Origin: a virus
IMG/VR virus record: IMGVR_UViG_3300033997_000092
Span: 62,001 to 126,000 of that record
Length of the DNA stretch: 64,000 nucleotides
Reading direction: 5' to 3' (one strand)
The notes below the pieces were generated by a model. The model did no database searches. It was not told the origin of the DNA and worked only from the letters and a program-made list of their open reading frames with translations. The first letter of the stretch is position 1. Every line of letters starts with the position of its first letter. A program made the translations under genes and the position numbers. Of the stretch, positions 32,982 through 42,390 are shown one piece after another.

Positions 32982-33693
32982 TGTTTTCCTTAACTTCGAT
33001 ACGATAAGTTTCACCTAAGTAGTCGATCCAGATACCATCAGCATTCAACGTCACTTTGATATTGTTGGTTTCCCACATTTCATTGAAAGCAAGCACACAG
33101 GTCTTCAGTGTCTGTGGACCTACATTACCAAGTGTGCCAAAGTCACGGACATGCTGTAGCAGTGTACGACCAGACAAAGCAGTTACAGGGAAAGCTGTAG
33201 CTATCCAAGAATGCAAAGCGTCTTCTACTAAAGAAAGGTCAAAGTCAGATGCAGCACCTTCTACCTGTCCTTTGTTGTATTTGAGATTGATAGGACCGTA
33301 AGCTGCCACTAACTCAACACAAATATCTTTTATCGATTTACCAGAAAGAACTTCCAGTACCTGAACAGGAGTACGGCTTTTGTTGAACAAGCGCTTGGCC
33401 GTGTCTTTTGACGCATCAGGCATAGTGAACACATCAACGTCATATTTAAAGCTAAGCAGACCACTAAGCTCAGCGTAGAACTCTGAAAAGCGTTGGTCAC
33501 TTGTTTGGATAATCGTAGTGATTTCGCGGCGCTGGTTAGTAATCTGCATTTCCCAGTAATGCTCAAACCAAATTTTAGTGCGCTTGGTGTGCTTAACGCC
33601 GCGAATTACTTCAGGCTGTTCTTCACGATATACAGGAAGCCATGCAAACTTACGTTTCCAACTACCGATCGGAGTCAATATTGTTGTAATCAA
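32974..33693 (-). CDS. Hypothetical protein, 239 aa
   Basis: Not recognised. The frame appears to start at a TTG (33693) preceded by GAGGAC; no ATG lies near a ribosome binding site until far inside. It is alpha/beta in composition with several Trp residues in the first 50 positions and at the C-terminus (DGIWIDYLGETYRIEVKE). No enzyme motif was seen. It is downstream of the 167- and 228-aa genes and probably belongs with them. Confidence 0.7.
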   Translation of the reverse strand: MITTILTPIGSWKRKFAWLPVYREEQPEVIRGVKHTKRTKIWFEHYWEMQITNQRREITTIIQTSDQRFSEFYAELSGLLSFKYDVDVFTMPDASKDTAKRLFNKSRTPVQVLEVLSGKSIKDICVELVAAYGPINLKYNKGQVEGAASDFDLSLVEDALHSWIATAFPVTALSGRTLLQHVRDFGTLGNVGPQTLKTCVLAFNEMWETNNIKVTLNADGIWIDYLGETYRIEVKENND

Positions 33694-33703
33694 AACTATG
33701 TCC

Positions 33704-34207
33704 TCATGTTGTTAATACTTGGAACCTAGATTCTACAGTTGATTCGCCTACCATATTTCTTATGGCGTCCAATATAGAATGATCGGTATATTGAAAGAAA
33801 TAGAATGCCATCAGTAGAGGATTGTGGCATCCACGATTTAAACATTTGCGTACATGATTGTAAATCTGCTGGCGCAATTCACCTGAAGCAAGTTCATCTT
33901 TGAAAGCGAACATTTCATCAGGACCAAGAGCGTGGTTAGATACAAACAGCACGTACAAGGAACAGCTACGTGTCAGCATACGAAGCAGAGCATGATAATC
34001 AACATCATGCTGTCCAGCAAAGAAAGTTGTTATGCGTGGGAGTCGTTGCGAATATTCCGTGATAGCGCACGACTCAATTGCGTGGTGTGAAGAATACACA
34101 TTGACTATACCAAAATCCAAAGCGGACTGCACAAGAAGATGAGGCTGCGCGGGCATTCCAATCTTCTTGAATGTACGTGAAAGTGTCACGTTTGAATAAC
34201 CAAACAT
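33704..34207 (-). CDS. Hypothetical protein, 167 aa
   Basis: The ATG at 34207 lies directly after the stop of the 228-aa gene (TAATATG) and follows GGAAATG; an earlier start at 34264 would overlap that gene by 56 bases. The protein begins MFGYSNVTLSRTFKKIG and contains several Cys and His residues, including CLNRGCHNPLL near the C-terminus, but no ordered zinc motif. I recognise no family. It is coupled to the degenerate ATPase-like 228-aa protein. Confidence 0.7.
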   Translation of the reverse strand: MFGYSNVTLSRTFKKIGMPAQPHLLVQSALDFGIVNVYSSHHAIESCAITEYSQRLPRITTFFAGQHDVDYHALLRMLTRSCSLYVLFVSNHALGPDEMFAFKDELASGELRQQIYNHVRKCLNRGCHNPLLMAFYFFQYTDHSILDAIRNMVGESTVESRFQVLTT

Positions 34208-34208
34208 A

Positions 34209-34895
34209 TTACATTTCCATAATGTTGATGCGATTATCGGAACCCAAACGCACAGCTCCATCAATAGGATAAAACACGCGGCGCATCATAAATGATATTG
34301 GGTCCTCACCAGCAGTAACTACAATACGAGGTATGTTATCAAACACATCCAAAATATCACGAAGCCTTTCAGCTTTATGCTGTGACGATTCATCATTTAT
34401 GTTTGATATGACGAGCATACACGGATTGGAGTCTTTTATTGTTTTGATTTGGTCGAAATCGCCAGAGCCAAGTATTCGTACCCACAAAGGTAATGAACGA
34501 CCACGGCGTTGTTGAGCTGTTAAATCAGACCAATCGATAGATGCTTGTGCCATGAGGCCGGCTGCATACATCTTGGCGCGAGTGTCAGTAGGAAACGAAT
34601 TTACTACAAACACTCCATTTTTCTTCAACGGATTCTTAAACAGCTTGTGAGTCACATCAATTTGTTTTTGAGTACCATGGCGCCGGGTAACAACGTCTTT
34701 TACTGTAGGTTTGAAATGGGTAACCACTTCATCCACAAGGAAAGTGGCACGCTTGTTAGCAAGCACAAGTCTGTCCATACCACGTGTAAGAAGCAGCTTC
34801 TCCAAATCTTTGTCGAAATTGGTCGATATTTCTATAGGAGGACGGCCTTTACTATCTAAGCCATCCTCTTCTATTTCTTTGGCTTTCTTTGTCAT
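34209..34895 (-). CDS. Hypothetical protein with AAA+-like C-terminal half lacking a P-loop, 228 aa
   Basis: The C-terminal half (about 135-225) has the order of a DnaC or IstB-type AAA+ core after the Walker A: a strand and acidic residues NPCMLVISNINDES in the place of Walker B, then RLRDILDVFDNIPRIVVTAG as the sensor-1 strand, then a final RRVFYPIDGAVRL. No GxxGxGK[ST] P-loop exists, so it would not bind ATP conventionally. It could be an inactive loader or adaptor; this is a fold impression only. A CTGTAAATAC promoter-like motif lies 25 bases upstream of its ATG, the same signal as the polymerase and clamp loader, which supports a replication-related role. Confidence 0.65.
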   Translation of the reverse strand: MTKKAKEIEEDGLDSKGRPPIEISTNFDKDLEKLLLTRGMDRLVLANKRATFLVDEVVTHFKPTVKDVVTRRHGTQKQIDVTHKLFKNPLKKNGVFVVNSFPTDTRAKMYAAGLMAQASIDWSDLTAQQRRGRSLPLWVRILGSGDFDQIKTIKDSNPCMLVISNINDESSQHKAERLRDILDVFDNIPRIVVTAGEDPISFMMRRVFYPIDGAVRLGSDNRINIMEM

Positions 34896-34904
34896 AGTGC
34901 ATAT

Positions 34905-34931
34905 CCAGTTGATATACTATGTATTTACAGT
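34905..34931 (-). promoter_or_regulatory. Candidate phage promoter upstream of the 228-aa gene
   Basis: The minus strand reads AACTGTAAATACATAGTATA, with CTGTAAATAC at 34930-34921. The identical 10-mer occurs at matching distances upstream of the polymerase and clamp loader genes. It starts one base after the stop of the helicase gene, with no terminator in between. Confidence 0.6.
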
Positions 34932-36569
34932 TTAACCCCACCCACTAGCAAATATGCCTTTTGGACGATTGGCCTTAGGCTTAGCTTTCTTGCTTCGGTC
35001 ATTGCGTTCAGAGCGATAAATATCACTATCATCGTCATCACGATCACGTGGACTAGAACCTGTAGCACCAAGAGCAACTGCCTTCAAGTGTGATTTCTCT
35101 GTAGGTTGATGGCCTTCTGCAAGACTGAATTTCCACGTATTACGGAAACATCCCATACTGAGTCCCATACTGGGGTCAACAAAGAATCTGATAAGTGGAT
35201 CGTTTTTGTCATCGCTTGGGGTACAAATACGTCGGGATTCCTGTTGCCAGTTAGGCTCATTACTCATAGGCATGATGTAATAGAGAGTGTCCCACTTAGG
35301 CACGTTAAGACCCAACTGCATCAAACTCTTGATACCAACTACAACACGTACTTTACCAGCACGTGCATCATCGATTATCTGTTTACGGATAGCTTTATTC
35401 TTTTTAGTGCCGCCGCCTGTAAAGGCAACAGCTACCTTTTTACCAAATCGCTGATTAACTTGGTCTACAAGGAAAGCAACGTGTTCACGGTAATAAGTAG
35501 TTAAGAGAATAGAGCGTCCTTTCTTCAAATCCTTGATGATGTGATCGAGAATGAGCTTGTTGCGTTTGTTGTCCTTAGACAGTGCTTTAGTGGCGTACAC
35601 AAAGCCTGCAGGACCACTGTATTTGGCACGCGATTTGAACTCAGTCTCATGCACAACCATCTTAGGAACCATAGATGGAGCTTCGACTTCGGCTACAACA
35701 GGACCGATCAAATGTGCTGCTCTATAGTGCATCCCGTCTTTACGTTTATCGGTTGCAGTACATCCGCCTTTGAATTTCATTCGACAACGATGAATCAACT
35801 TAGAGAATTCTCGTGCGGAACTCCTATGTACTTCATCAATCCAGAGCGTCCCAAAGTTCTTTTGCAGCAACTTTAGTCGGCGTTTGCCATTTGTGTCACT
35901 GATGAATGATTGGTAGGTAGCAAAGCCGATCTGGAAGTTCTCGTAGTCTTCTGGCTTGTTCAGGAAACCAAACAACTTTTTACCGTACTTCTCTTCCAGT
36001 TTTGGTAAATTGGTATGAGCAGCAATTTCTTCCATGAAGTTTTCAAGGAAGTCTACTTGGTTAGCCATAATAACTACACGCTGGCCAAGTTCGATACAGA
36101 TTGCAATACTTGTTATCGTTTTACCTGTACGTGGAGGCGCTTTAATCAAGCCATGCTTGAATTTAACCCACTTCTTGAGTAGGTCAACTTGGTAATCACG
36201 CAGTTTACCAATAAATTTCACTTTATAATCGAACGGTGCTTTTGTACGCATGTCTTTGATTTTAAAATCGGACAAATCGATACGTAGCCTGCGTTCGATA
36301 TTAAGACGGTCACCTATAGGGAAAGCCAAATGCTTCTTACCGTCGATAATCTTCTCTTTTGCGAAAACAGTAGCGCCTTTATATCCACCTTTCTCACATT
36401 CTCCACAAATATCAGAGTAACGGTCGCGCTTGTAGTCACACATGCGGCAGATTTTTTCATCGTAATCGTGGACAGTATATTCCGCTACTGCATCCTCTGG
36501 ATCCATCGGAAGCATCTTAATAGGAATATACATCTTGTCACGCACGTAAAGCGTAGGTTTTTTAGCCAT
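34932..36569 (-). CDS. Superfamily 2 DNA helicase, UvsW-like, 545 aa
   Basis: An ATP-driven helicase or branch-migration enzyme. A four-cysteine zinc knuckle is near the N-terminus (Cys41, 44, 55, 58). The Q-like KLRDYQVDLLKKW precedes Walker A APPRTGKT (about 143-150). Motif II is IDEVH (about 245), motif III-like GGCTATDKRKDG, and the second RecA domain has ILLTTYYREHVAFLVDQV, VVVGIKSLMQLGLNVP, and a motif VI region NWQQESRRICTP. T4 UvsW, which processes recombination and replication intermediates, has this architecture. The C-terminus is a Lys/Arg/Asp-rich tail. It starts without a clear ribosome binding site, 1 base after the stop of the 177-aa gene, suggesting translational coupling. Confidence 0.88.
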   Translation of the reverse strand: MAKKPTLYVRDKMYIPIKMLPMDPEDAVAEYTVHDYDEKICRMCDYKRDRYSDICGECEKGGYKGATVFAKEKIIDGKKHLAFPIGDRLNIERRLRIDLSDFKIKDMRTKAPFDYKVKFIGKLRDYQVDLLKKWVKFKHGLIKAPPRTGKTITSIAICIELGQRVVIMANQVDFLENFMEEIAAHTNLPKLEEKYGKKLFGFLNKPEDYENFQIGFATYQSFISDTNGKRRLKLLQKNFGTLWIDEVHRSSAREFSKLIHRCRMKFKGGCTATDKRKDGMHYRAAHLIGPVVAEVEAPSMVPKMVVHETEFKSRAKYSGPAGFVYATKALSKDNKRNKLILDHIIKDLKKGRSILLTTYYREHVAFLVDQVNQRFGKKVAVAFTGGGTKKNKAIRKQIIDDARAGKVRVVVGIKSLMQLGLNVPKWDTLYYIMPMSNEPNWQQESRRICTPSDDKNDPLIRFFVDPSMGLSMGCFRNTWKFSLAEGHQPTEKSHLKAVALGATGSSPRDRDDDDSDIYRSERNDRSKKAKPKANRPKGIFASGWG

Positions 36570-36570
36570 G

Positions 36571-37104
36571 TTATGTAGGATCGAATTTTGAGATTATTTT
36601 TAAGGATTCCACAAGTTCACGGACTGCGTATCCACCCTTATCTATATTATCGATATACAGGCGACAGATTTCAACCATCTCCTCAGCATCGGCCAGATAT
36701 GTATAGAATGGATCTAAAGCAACACGGACAAATGTTTTACGTTCGTCTTTGGTCCTGAGTGACTTCATATCGTTAGAGTATTCGTGGGTGACGTAGTTCT
36801 CAAATGCTTCAAGCATCTTACTCAAAGAACTACGAACCTTAGCACACTCAGTTAATATTTCAGTTGCTCTGGAACGGAAAGCGTGGTCGTTGATTATTGA
36901 TGTGTGGAGCTTTTTAACAAAGTTAGGTGAACCAGCTTTTAGGGTACCTAAAGTACGCTGTTTGTGCATTAAAGCCAGTTCGTCCTTGAATTCATCAAAA
37001 GGAAGACGGAAATGCGGAAACTTACGGAACGCCTCAGCTATCCTGATATACCGTTCATCTTTAACAAGTTTACGATTTAAGCGATCACGTAATTGCTTTT
37101 CCAT
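36571..37104 (-). CDS. Hypothetical helical protein, 177 aa
   Basis: Not recognised. Predicted almost entirely helical, rich in Lys, Arg, Glu, Phe and Leu (MEKQLRDRLNRKLVKDERYI at the start). It is tightly coupled to the downstream helicase and follows the clamp and 136-aa genes, so it may be an accessory replication protein. The ribosome binding site GGAG lies 5 bases from the ATG. Confidence 0.7.
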   Translation of the reverse strand: MEKQLRDRLNRKLVKDERYIRIAEAFRKFPHFRLPFDEFKDELALMHKQRTLGTLKAGSPNFVKKLHTSIINDHAFRSRATEILTECAKVRSSLSKMLEAFENYVTHEYSNDMKSLRTKDERKTFVRVALDPFYTYLADAEEMVEICRLYIDNIDKGGYAVRELVESLKIISKFDPT

Positions 37105-37106
37105 AT

Positions 37107-37517
37107 CTACTCCACGACAACAAGATTTGTTAAAGGAGGATGTGCAGGTATAACTACAATACCACCTTCATCATCAGAATAAATGAATACACCACCAAGC
37201 CCTTCGGTTTGATGGCCACACATCGTTTCAAGTTTGACATTCTCACGCACATAGAAATGCGTAGGATTGAAGTTCATCTTCTTATTATTTACAATAAACA
37301 GGCTACCAATAACATCACCTACAAGGTTGTTTAAAAGGTAGTGATGGCATTCAGCGCTGTAGGCTTTTAAACTATCTTTGTCCACATGCACTTCGCCCAC
37401 AGGAGAAGAACGCAAGAACAGAATAGCGCTTCTGTTCTTGGTATGATCACGTAGGACAAATTGTCCTACGGTCATGTTGTTAGGCAGATTGAAGTCTGCT
37501 CCGTTGATTGGTATCAT
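37107..37517 (-). CDS. Hypothetical protein, 136 aa
   Basis: Not recognised. A beta-rich composition with three His residues in short motifs (ECHHYLL near 56, MCGHQTEG near 99) but no ordered metal site. Its ATG overlaps the stop of the 398-aa clamp-like gene (ATGA), so production is likely coupled with that protein. Confidence 0.7.
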   Translation of the reverse strand: MIPINGADFNLPNNMTVGQFVLRDHTKNRSAILFLRSSPVGEVHVDKDSLKAYSAECHHYLLNNLVGDVIGSLFIVNNKKMNFNPTHFYVRENVKLETMCGHQTEGLGGVFIYSDDEGGIVVIPAHPPLTNLVVVE

Positions 37518-38710
37518 GCTGTAATGAATCCCACAACAGTAATGTCACCACTATCACAGGAACCTACCATGCGGTAAATCGATGGAGAACCTGCTTCGTT
37601 ATTGAACACAGAGAACTGAGAAGTGGGTGCATTCTTGATACACTGGAAAGTATCAAAGAATATACGTGGGTCCAACTTGACAGACAATTCTTTGCCGCGG
37701 AAGTTCTTTGCTTTGAACTTCTCTGACAATGTTCCACGGTCAGACGAGTGACCGAATTTGATTTTCTCACTGGTGATACCCAGGTCAATAACAGCATTGT
37801 CCTTGCCTTTAGTTACCGCAATCAGGTTCGTAAGAATATCACGAATGGCATCAGATGCAGTAAACTCTACAACAGGCTTTTTGAGACTTTCCAGTAACTG
37901 GAACACGTGGTCAGTAGCAGTGTCCTGTAAGGGAGGTAAGCTAACAACGATGTCGTCACCGATTATATAAAAGTTCTCACTGTCCATAGCAAAGGCCAAG
38001 TCGCCGTTTATAACACGATCCAACATACTGAAAACAGAAGTTGAAACACTGATTGAAAACGGTTTGATGTCACGACGTTCTTCTTTCGTAGGTTTGTAAC
38101 TTGAGACAACATGATGAATATGCCAGTCATCAGAAGACACAACACGTAAACAAGAACCGTCGTAGGTAATAGTAGCAACACTGACAAAGTTGTCAACGAA
38201 GGCACACTTAAGGCGTGTGATACGGACACTTTCTGCGATAGCTCCAAACAACGTATCGTTTACCTTGATACCAGAAGCGGCACGTGCCTCACGATTAGAG
38301 TCAATGCTTTCCATAGTAGAAAGGAAACGAGTAGAGTGTCGGTCGGCCATATCCTGCGATACTTTAATCTCACCAGAGAAACGACCAGACTTAAATTTCA
38401 ACGCGGCTGGAACAGGAGTGAATGTAAGTTCACCACGACCTTTAACCATTGACTTAAGGAAGTCCAAGTCGTCAAAAGTGAAGATTTCGTTAGTGCCTGT
38501 ACCTGCACCTAAGTCAATACGACAGAAAGAATCGTCACCTTGAGCAGCAAGTGAAAGTGTCTTGCCATTGAACAATACATAGCGACAGCCACTCTGTTTA
38601 ACTGGTACTACTTGCAACACACGATCTATTGCTTTAACCAGCTTGGCAGCATCAACAATAAATCCGTCACCGGAAGCGGGCTTCTTGGCCTTTTCTTTAT
38701 TCTTTGCCAT
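37514..38710 (-). CDS. Probable DNA polymerase sliding clamp (beta/DnaN-like), 398 aa
   Basis: Length (398 against ~370 for bacterial DnaN) and the pattern of three beta-rich repeats fit a ring-forming clamp. FIVDAAKLVKAIDRVLQVVP begins domain 1, with ALKFKSGRFSGEIKV in place of the L..(S).....G.F.I strand. A second unit carries VATITYDGSCLRVVSSDDWH, matching the V-L....g..L.l.atD.hr segment of DnaN domain 2. The end, MVGSCDSGDITVVGFITA, corresponds to the C-terminal strand where DnaN ends in MPMR. Context supports this: polymerase upstream in the same operon, clamp loader ATPase elsewhere in the window. Sequence similarity is low, so another trimeric clamp type cannot be ruled out. Confidence 0.62.
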   Translation of the reverse strand: MAKNKEKAKKPASGDGFIVDAAKLVKAIDRVLQVVPVKQSGCRYVLFNGKTLSLAAQGDDSFCRIDLGAGTGTNEIFTFDDLDFLKSMVKGRGELTFTPVPAALKFKSGRFSGEIKVSQDMADRHSTRFLSTMESIDSNREARAASGIKVNDTLFGAIAESVRITRLKCAFVDNFVSVATITYDGSCLRVVSSDDWHIHHVVSSYKPTKEERRDIKPFSISVSTSVFSMLDRVINGDLAFAMDSENFYIIGDDIVVSLPPLQDTATDHVFQLLESLKKPVVEFTASDAIRDILTNLIAVTKGKDNAVIDLGITSEKIKFGHSSDRGTLSEKFKAKNFRGKELSVKLDPRIFFDTFQCIKNAPTSQFSVFNNEAGSPSIYRMVGSCDSGDITVVGFITA

Positions 38711-39131
38711 TTGCTTTTCCTAAAACTACGTTGTCTGTATCTTTCTTTACAGCAATGGTATAACCAACAAGAGGCAAAGAATAAACCTTTCCTGCTGCTG
38801 TAATATTGTTGTTGCTGTCTAAGATTGGAATGATACGTACCTGCGATTCTGGAAACAATCCGTTGATTACTCCAAGTAAGCCTATGTAGCTTAATTTGCC
38901 GCTGAGTGCAATTACCTCAGCCGACGATTGTGCCAAAGCGGGACTACACATGAGAAGGTCAGTTGTCAAGGCTGACATTGTAGCTGGGTCAGCCTCGTAC
39001 ATTACGTTGAGTAAGTTTGCAGCCGTGTAAGTTTGTGTATTAACGGTACTGCGTAAATCAGCTTTGAACGCATCACGCAAATGCTCAGGCAAATGCGTGG
39101 CGTACTTGTCGAATATTTCCTGTAAAAGCAT
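38697..39131 (-). CDS. Hypothetical protein, 144 aa
   Basis: Not recognised. The N-terminal half is helical (MLLQEIFDKYATHLPEHLRD) and the C-terminal half is beta-rich (RIIPILDSNNNITAAGKVY). It lies between polymerase and clamp genes and overlaps the clamp gene by 14 bases, suggesting a coupled accessory factor, but nothing in the sequence names a function. Confidence 0.7.
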   Translation of the reverse strand: MLLQEIFDKYATHLPEHLRDAFKADLRSTVNTQTYTAANLLNVMYEADPATMSALTTDLLMCSPALAQSSAEVIALSGKLSYIGLLGVINGLFPESQVRIIPILDSNNNITAAGKVYSLPLVGYTIAVKKDTDNVVLGKANGKE

Positions 39132-39134
39132 AAA

Positions 39135-42100
39135 TTACCTCGCAGCCAATGCGGCTTTTTTAGCTTTCTCTACCTTAGAGCTTTTTGAGGATTTCTCTTG
39201 TGCTTCACGTTCACGCTGGGCAAGTTCTTCCTTATAAGCAGCTAAGGATTTGAGATTCTTAGGCTTCTCACTGTGGTAACGGTCGATGACTTTCAATTCC
39301 TGTTTAGACAGAGGGTTCTTCTTCATGCCAGGAATTTCAATATCGTTTGCCCACAATTGTTTTTGTAACCACTCAGGCATCAGATGGTACTGTTTACGCA
39401 TAATGAGTTTGGTTACCTTATCCTCATTAACGTCGTAGCCAAGTTCCTCTTTCTGCATTTTAAGAGCAGCGCGAACCAGAGGTTCCATATCGTTGTATGC
39501 CCAGCTCCACTTCTCAACATCACGTTCGGTAGCACCGACTTCAATATCGATTTCAGGAGCACTCATAATGTGGTAGCCGTAGGTCTTCTCAACGAATTCC
39601 TTACAACCAACAGTCATAGCGTGTTCAATAAACTGAACAGCTAACCAGAACCATTCGTAGTCCACTTCAACTGTCAAGCTGTCGTGTACAGATACGTTTA
39701 GGTTCATCTGTGGATATACACCTGTCTTCAGGAAATAGTCGTATTTGTATTTGTCGATTAGACGAATAGCCAACATCATCAAATCAGAACCAAAGCCTTG
39801 TACAGGACTGTTAACAGACTGACGCAAGCACTTATTGATTACACTGCGAATCTGTTTGTCCAGCATAGACATACTGGTAATCTGCTTCAGGTGACCTTCG
39901 AACATCAACGGCCATAATGTACGACGACGACCTACAGGAGATTCAACATAATAGTTATCACGGGCACCGTTCTTAACAATATCGAACCACTTCAAGCCTA
40001 CTGGGAAACGATCAAGGAACTGGCCTTTAATCTTGCCGATTTCTTTCACACTACGGCCAGTAGAGTTTGCGAGACCTTCATCGCCCTGCTGGTAAATCAA
40101 TCCGAATATTACCGTCTTAACGGCATCACGAATCGATTTGGTTACTTGCTCGATTGGAAGACCGAAGAAGTATGCAGCGTTGATTTTGTGAACGTCACCA
40201 TCTAACTCAATACGTTGCGCTATCCAAGGATCAGGAACAATCTTGAACCTGTCACGCAGTTGTTTACCTACATCAAATACGTCAGCAACGCCTTTGTCAC
40301 CAGAAATAATTGACCAGCCACGGACTTCGTGTGCAGAGTAGTCGACCTTGATTAACAGTGAACCAGGACGGCTTATCAACAAACGCTTGATGTATTTGGA
40401 CAATGCACCACGGCTAGGAATCTGCTGTAGATTTGGATCCGATGCAGATGTACGACCAGTAACAACGTCCTGATATGAATATGTCGGACGCATACGGAAC
40501 GTAGTTTTAAAGTCAAGGTCTTCGCTGTACTTAGTGATAAAGCTGTTCACATAAGCATTGCGAATCTTGTAGGCTTTCTGCAAGTCAGTGTAAGCTGCAA
40601 CTACTTCGTTGTCGGCATACTTCTTCTGGAAAGCTTTATCAATCTTGCCTTCAGGTAAACCGTTCTTGCGAATCTTCTTGCCTTCTTCGACAGGCTTCAG
40701 GCCAAGAACATCAAAGAACAGTATTTGCTTGTGTTCACTCTGGCTCAGGTCAAAGTGTTTGATGTTAACACTGCCGTAAAGGCCTGACTGAGGAACAGAA
40801 CGACCTGCACTGATAACTTTGTTGGCCTTAGCTACAGCAGAACTGCTAAGAATCTTGTGTTCTTTCTCGTCGATGATTTTATTGATAGGACTATCAGGCA
40901 TCTTGAGTGAGAACAGGTAATCGATGTCACACAATGCTCCAGTCGTTTCAAGAATGGAGAACGAATGTATCTGGTTACCTACCATATCACGGACCATCTT
41001 GACGTATTTGTCGTAATGGATGTCTTTGGCGCGCTTCTTCTGTTTAAAGAAGATTGCTAACGGTATCAGGACGTCGAGACTACAGTATTGCAGTACAGGT
41101 TCCGTTAAAGGATTGTCTGCTATGAATGCACGGTTCTCTTTACCGAATGGGTTGTCGTAGAAGGCAAAACAGCCGTACTGGACAGCAAGGTTACCTAAGT
41201 TGTAATAACCACTACCAGTAGCAGTATGGAGCAGCTTCATGTTTTCATCGAGAGCAAACTCGCCAGCACACACGTCCCAAACAGGCGCCTTGTAGTACCT
41301 GATGTTGAAATTGGTACGCATTACGTTCAAGTCGAACTTAGCGTTGGTATAGATTTGGCATTTATTATTGTTTGCTTGCTCGAAGTAATCACGCAACATA
41401 TCCGAAATCTTCAACAACTCACTGCCAGTAAATGGGCTGTCTTTGTGAAAGATTGGAATAATGTATGCCTCAGACAAGTCACAGGCAAATTGTATTGTCT
41501 GTATCTTGTTGTTTATCCTGTACAGGTTTTGCGTTTCCGTATCTATCGACACGTACTTTTGTTTCGACATATACTTCAGGAGCTTGCGTACTTCTTTGAG
41601 CTCCGTAATGTAGTGCGTTTCATAGAAAGGCTTGTAAGCACCTTTTTTAGATACTTTGTACAGGTCAGGTATTTTGTAACGCATCTGGCCACGCTCGAAA
41701 GCAGTGACCAAGTTACGTGCTACGTAACCAGACAGATAAATGCCTTCCTTTGCTTTACCAAACAGCGAATTCAGTGAGAGCGTAGGGACAACGGTGCACG
41801 TATGCTCTTTATCTTTGTAGGAAAAAGTAGTCTCTACTGATGTACCCAAGTAGTTGGTAAAGTTGCCTTTAGTACGCATCAAAGCCGATGAACACATACT
41901 CTGGAACGGCTGCTTGCCAAACATAACTACAACAGTTGGTTTGTAATCAAGGACTGTTTTACGCAAGTGTTTGGCAAAGCTTTCGTTGGCATCAGCACGA
42001 ATTGAATCAAGCTCTTTGCCGTATGTTTTGAATTGGTTGAAAGGTACTGCCATCCAATCCAAATCTTCTTCACCGAACTCAGCACCGTAATACTGTTTAG

Positions 42101-42311
42101 CCAGATTACACAGTAAGAAGAAACGCTCACCGTTGCTATCGTGGAACAGCTTCTTGGCAGCTAGATCTTCTGTCGAAATGTGATCCAAAACAAACAAAAC
42201 CCTGAATGGGGCTTTTTTGTTGCGTTGGACCACAGAGCGTACCCCATAAAGAGGTATTCTCTTGAATTGCTTTGGTGGACGATATGTATTGTCGAGATAG
42301 GTAAGACCCAT
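39135..42311 (-). CDS. Family A DNA polymerase with UDG-like N-terminal domain and 3'-5' exonuclease, 1058 aa
   Basis: The replicative polymerase of the phage. About residues 37-210 resemble the uracil-DNA-glycosylase-type domain found at the N-terminus of SPO1-like phage polymerases (VLFVLDHIS; LDYKPTVVVMFGKQPF near 121-136) but lack glycosylase catalytic motifs. The DnaQ-like proofreading domain starts at YVSIDTETQNL (Asp257, Glu259). The polymerase core shows motif A KVDYSAHEVRGW (about 653), motif B RDAVKTVIFGLIYQQG (about 725), and motif C VHDSL (about 875), where Ser replaces the Glu of the usual VHDE. The C-terminal ~130 residues are a charged extension. It begins 30 bases downstream of a CTGTAAATAC motif and heads the operon containing the clamp and helicase. 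Confidence 0.93.
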   Translation of the reverse strand: MGLTYLDNTYRPPKQFKRIPLYGVRSVVQRNKKAPFRVLFVLDHISTEDLAAKKLFHDSNGERFFLLCNLAKQYYGAEFGEEDLDWMAVPFNQFKTYGKELDSIRADANESFAKHLRKTVLDYKPTVVVMFGKQPFQSMCSSALMRTKGNFTNYLGTSVETTFSYKDKEHTCTVVPTLSLNSLFGKAKEGIYLSGYVARNLVTAFERGQMRYKIPDLYKVSKKGAYKPFYETHYITELKEVRKLLKYMSKQKYVSIDTETQNLYRINNKIQTIQFACDLSEAYIIPIFHKDSPFTGSELLKISDMLRDYFEQANNNKCQIYTNAKFDLNVMRTNFNIRYYKAPVWDVCAGEFALDENMKLLHTATGSGYYNLGNLAVQYGCFAFYDNPFGKENRAFIADNPLTEPVLQYCSLDVLIPLAIFFKQKKRAKDIHYDKYVKMVRDMVGNQIHSFSILETTGALCDIDYLFSLKMPDSPINKIIDEKEHKILSSSAVAKANKVISAGRSVPQSGLYGSVNIKHFDLSQSEHKQILFFDVLGLKPVEEGKKIRKNGLPEGKIDKAFQKKYADNEVVAAYTDLQKAYKIRNAYVNSFITKYSEDLDFKTTFRMRPTYSYQDVVTGRTSASDPNLQQIPSRGALSKYIKRLLISRPGSLLIKVDYSAHEVRGWSIISGDKGVADVFDVGKQLRDRFKIVPDPWIAQRIELDGDVHKINAAYFFGLPIEQVTKSIRDAVKTVIFGLIYQQGDEGLANSTGRSVKEIGKIKGQFLDRFPVGLKWFDIVKNGARDNYYVESPVGRRRTLWPLMFEGHLKQITSMSMLDKQIRSVINKCLRQSVNSPVQGFGSDLMMLAIRLIDKYKYDYFLKTGVYPQMNLNVSVHDSLTVEVDYEWFWLAVQFIEHAMTVGCKEFVEKTYGYHIMSAPEIDIEVGATERDVEKWSWAYNDMEPLVRAALKMQKEELGYDVNEDKVTKLIMRKQYHLMPEWLQKQLWANDIEIPGMKKNPLSKQELKVIDRYHSEKPKNLKSLAAYKEELAQREREAQEKSSKSSKVEKAKKAALAAR

Positions 42312-42324
42312 GCCCTAATACTCC

Positions 42325-42354
42325 TGTTGACGAACTACATAGTATTTACAGAAA
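42325..42354 (-). promoter_or_regulatory. Candidate phage promoter upstream of DNA polymerase
   Basis: The minus strand reads TTTCTGTAAATACTATGTAG, with CTGTAAATAC at 42351-42342. It begins right after a terminator hairpin and 30 bases before the ATG, exactly the arrangement seen before the clamp loader gene. The TTTCTGTAAATAC 13-mer is identical at both sites. Confidence 0.65.
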
Positions 42355-42357
42355 TAG

Positions 42358-42384
42358 AAAAGGCAGCTTGTTAGGCTGCCTTTT
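42358..42384 (-). terminator. Terminator after the peptidoglycan-binding gene
   Basis: AAAAGGCAGC / GCTGCCTTTT pair around a 7-base loop on the minus strand, followed by CTATTTCTG. It lies 6 bases after the 171-aa gene stop and immediately before the polymerase promoter motif. The paired A and U runs would also let it work on the other strand. Confidence 0.8.
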
Positions 42385-42390
42385 GGGTTC

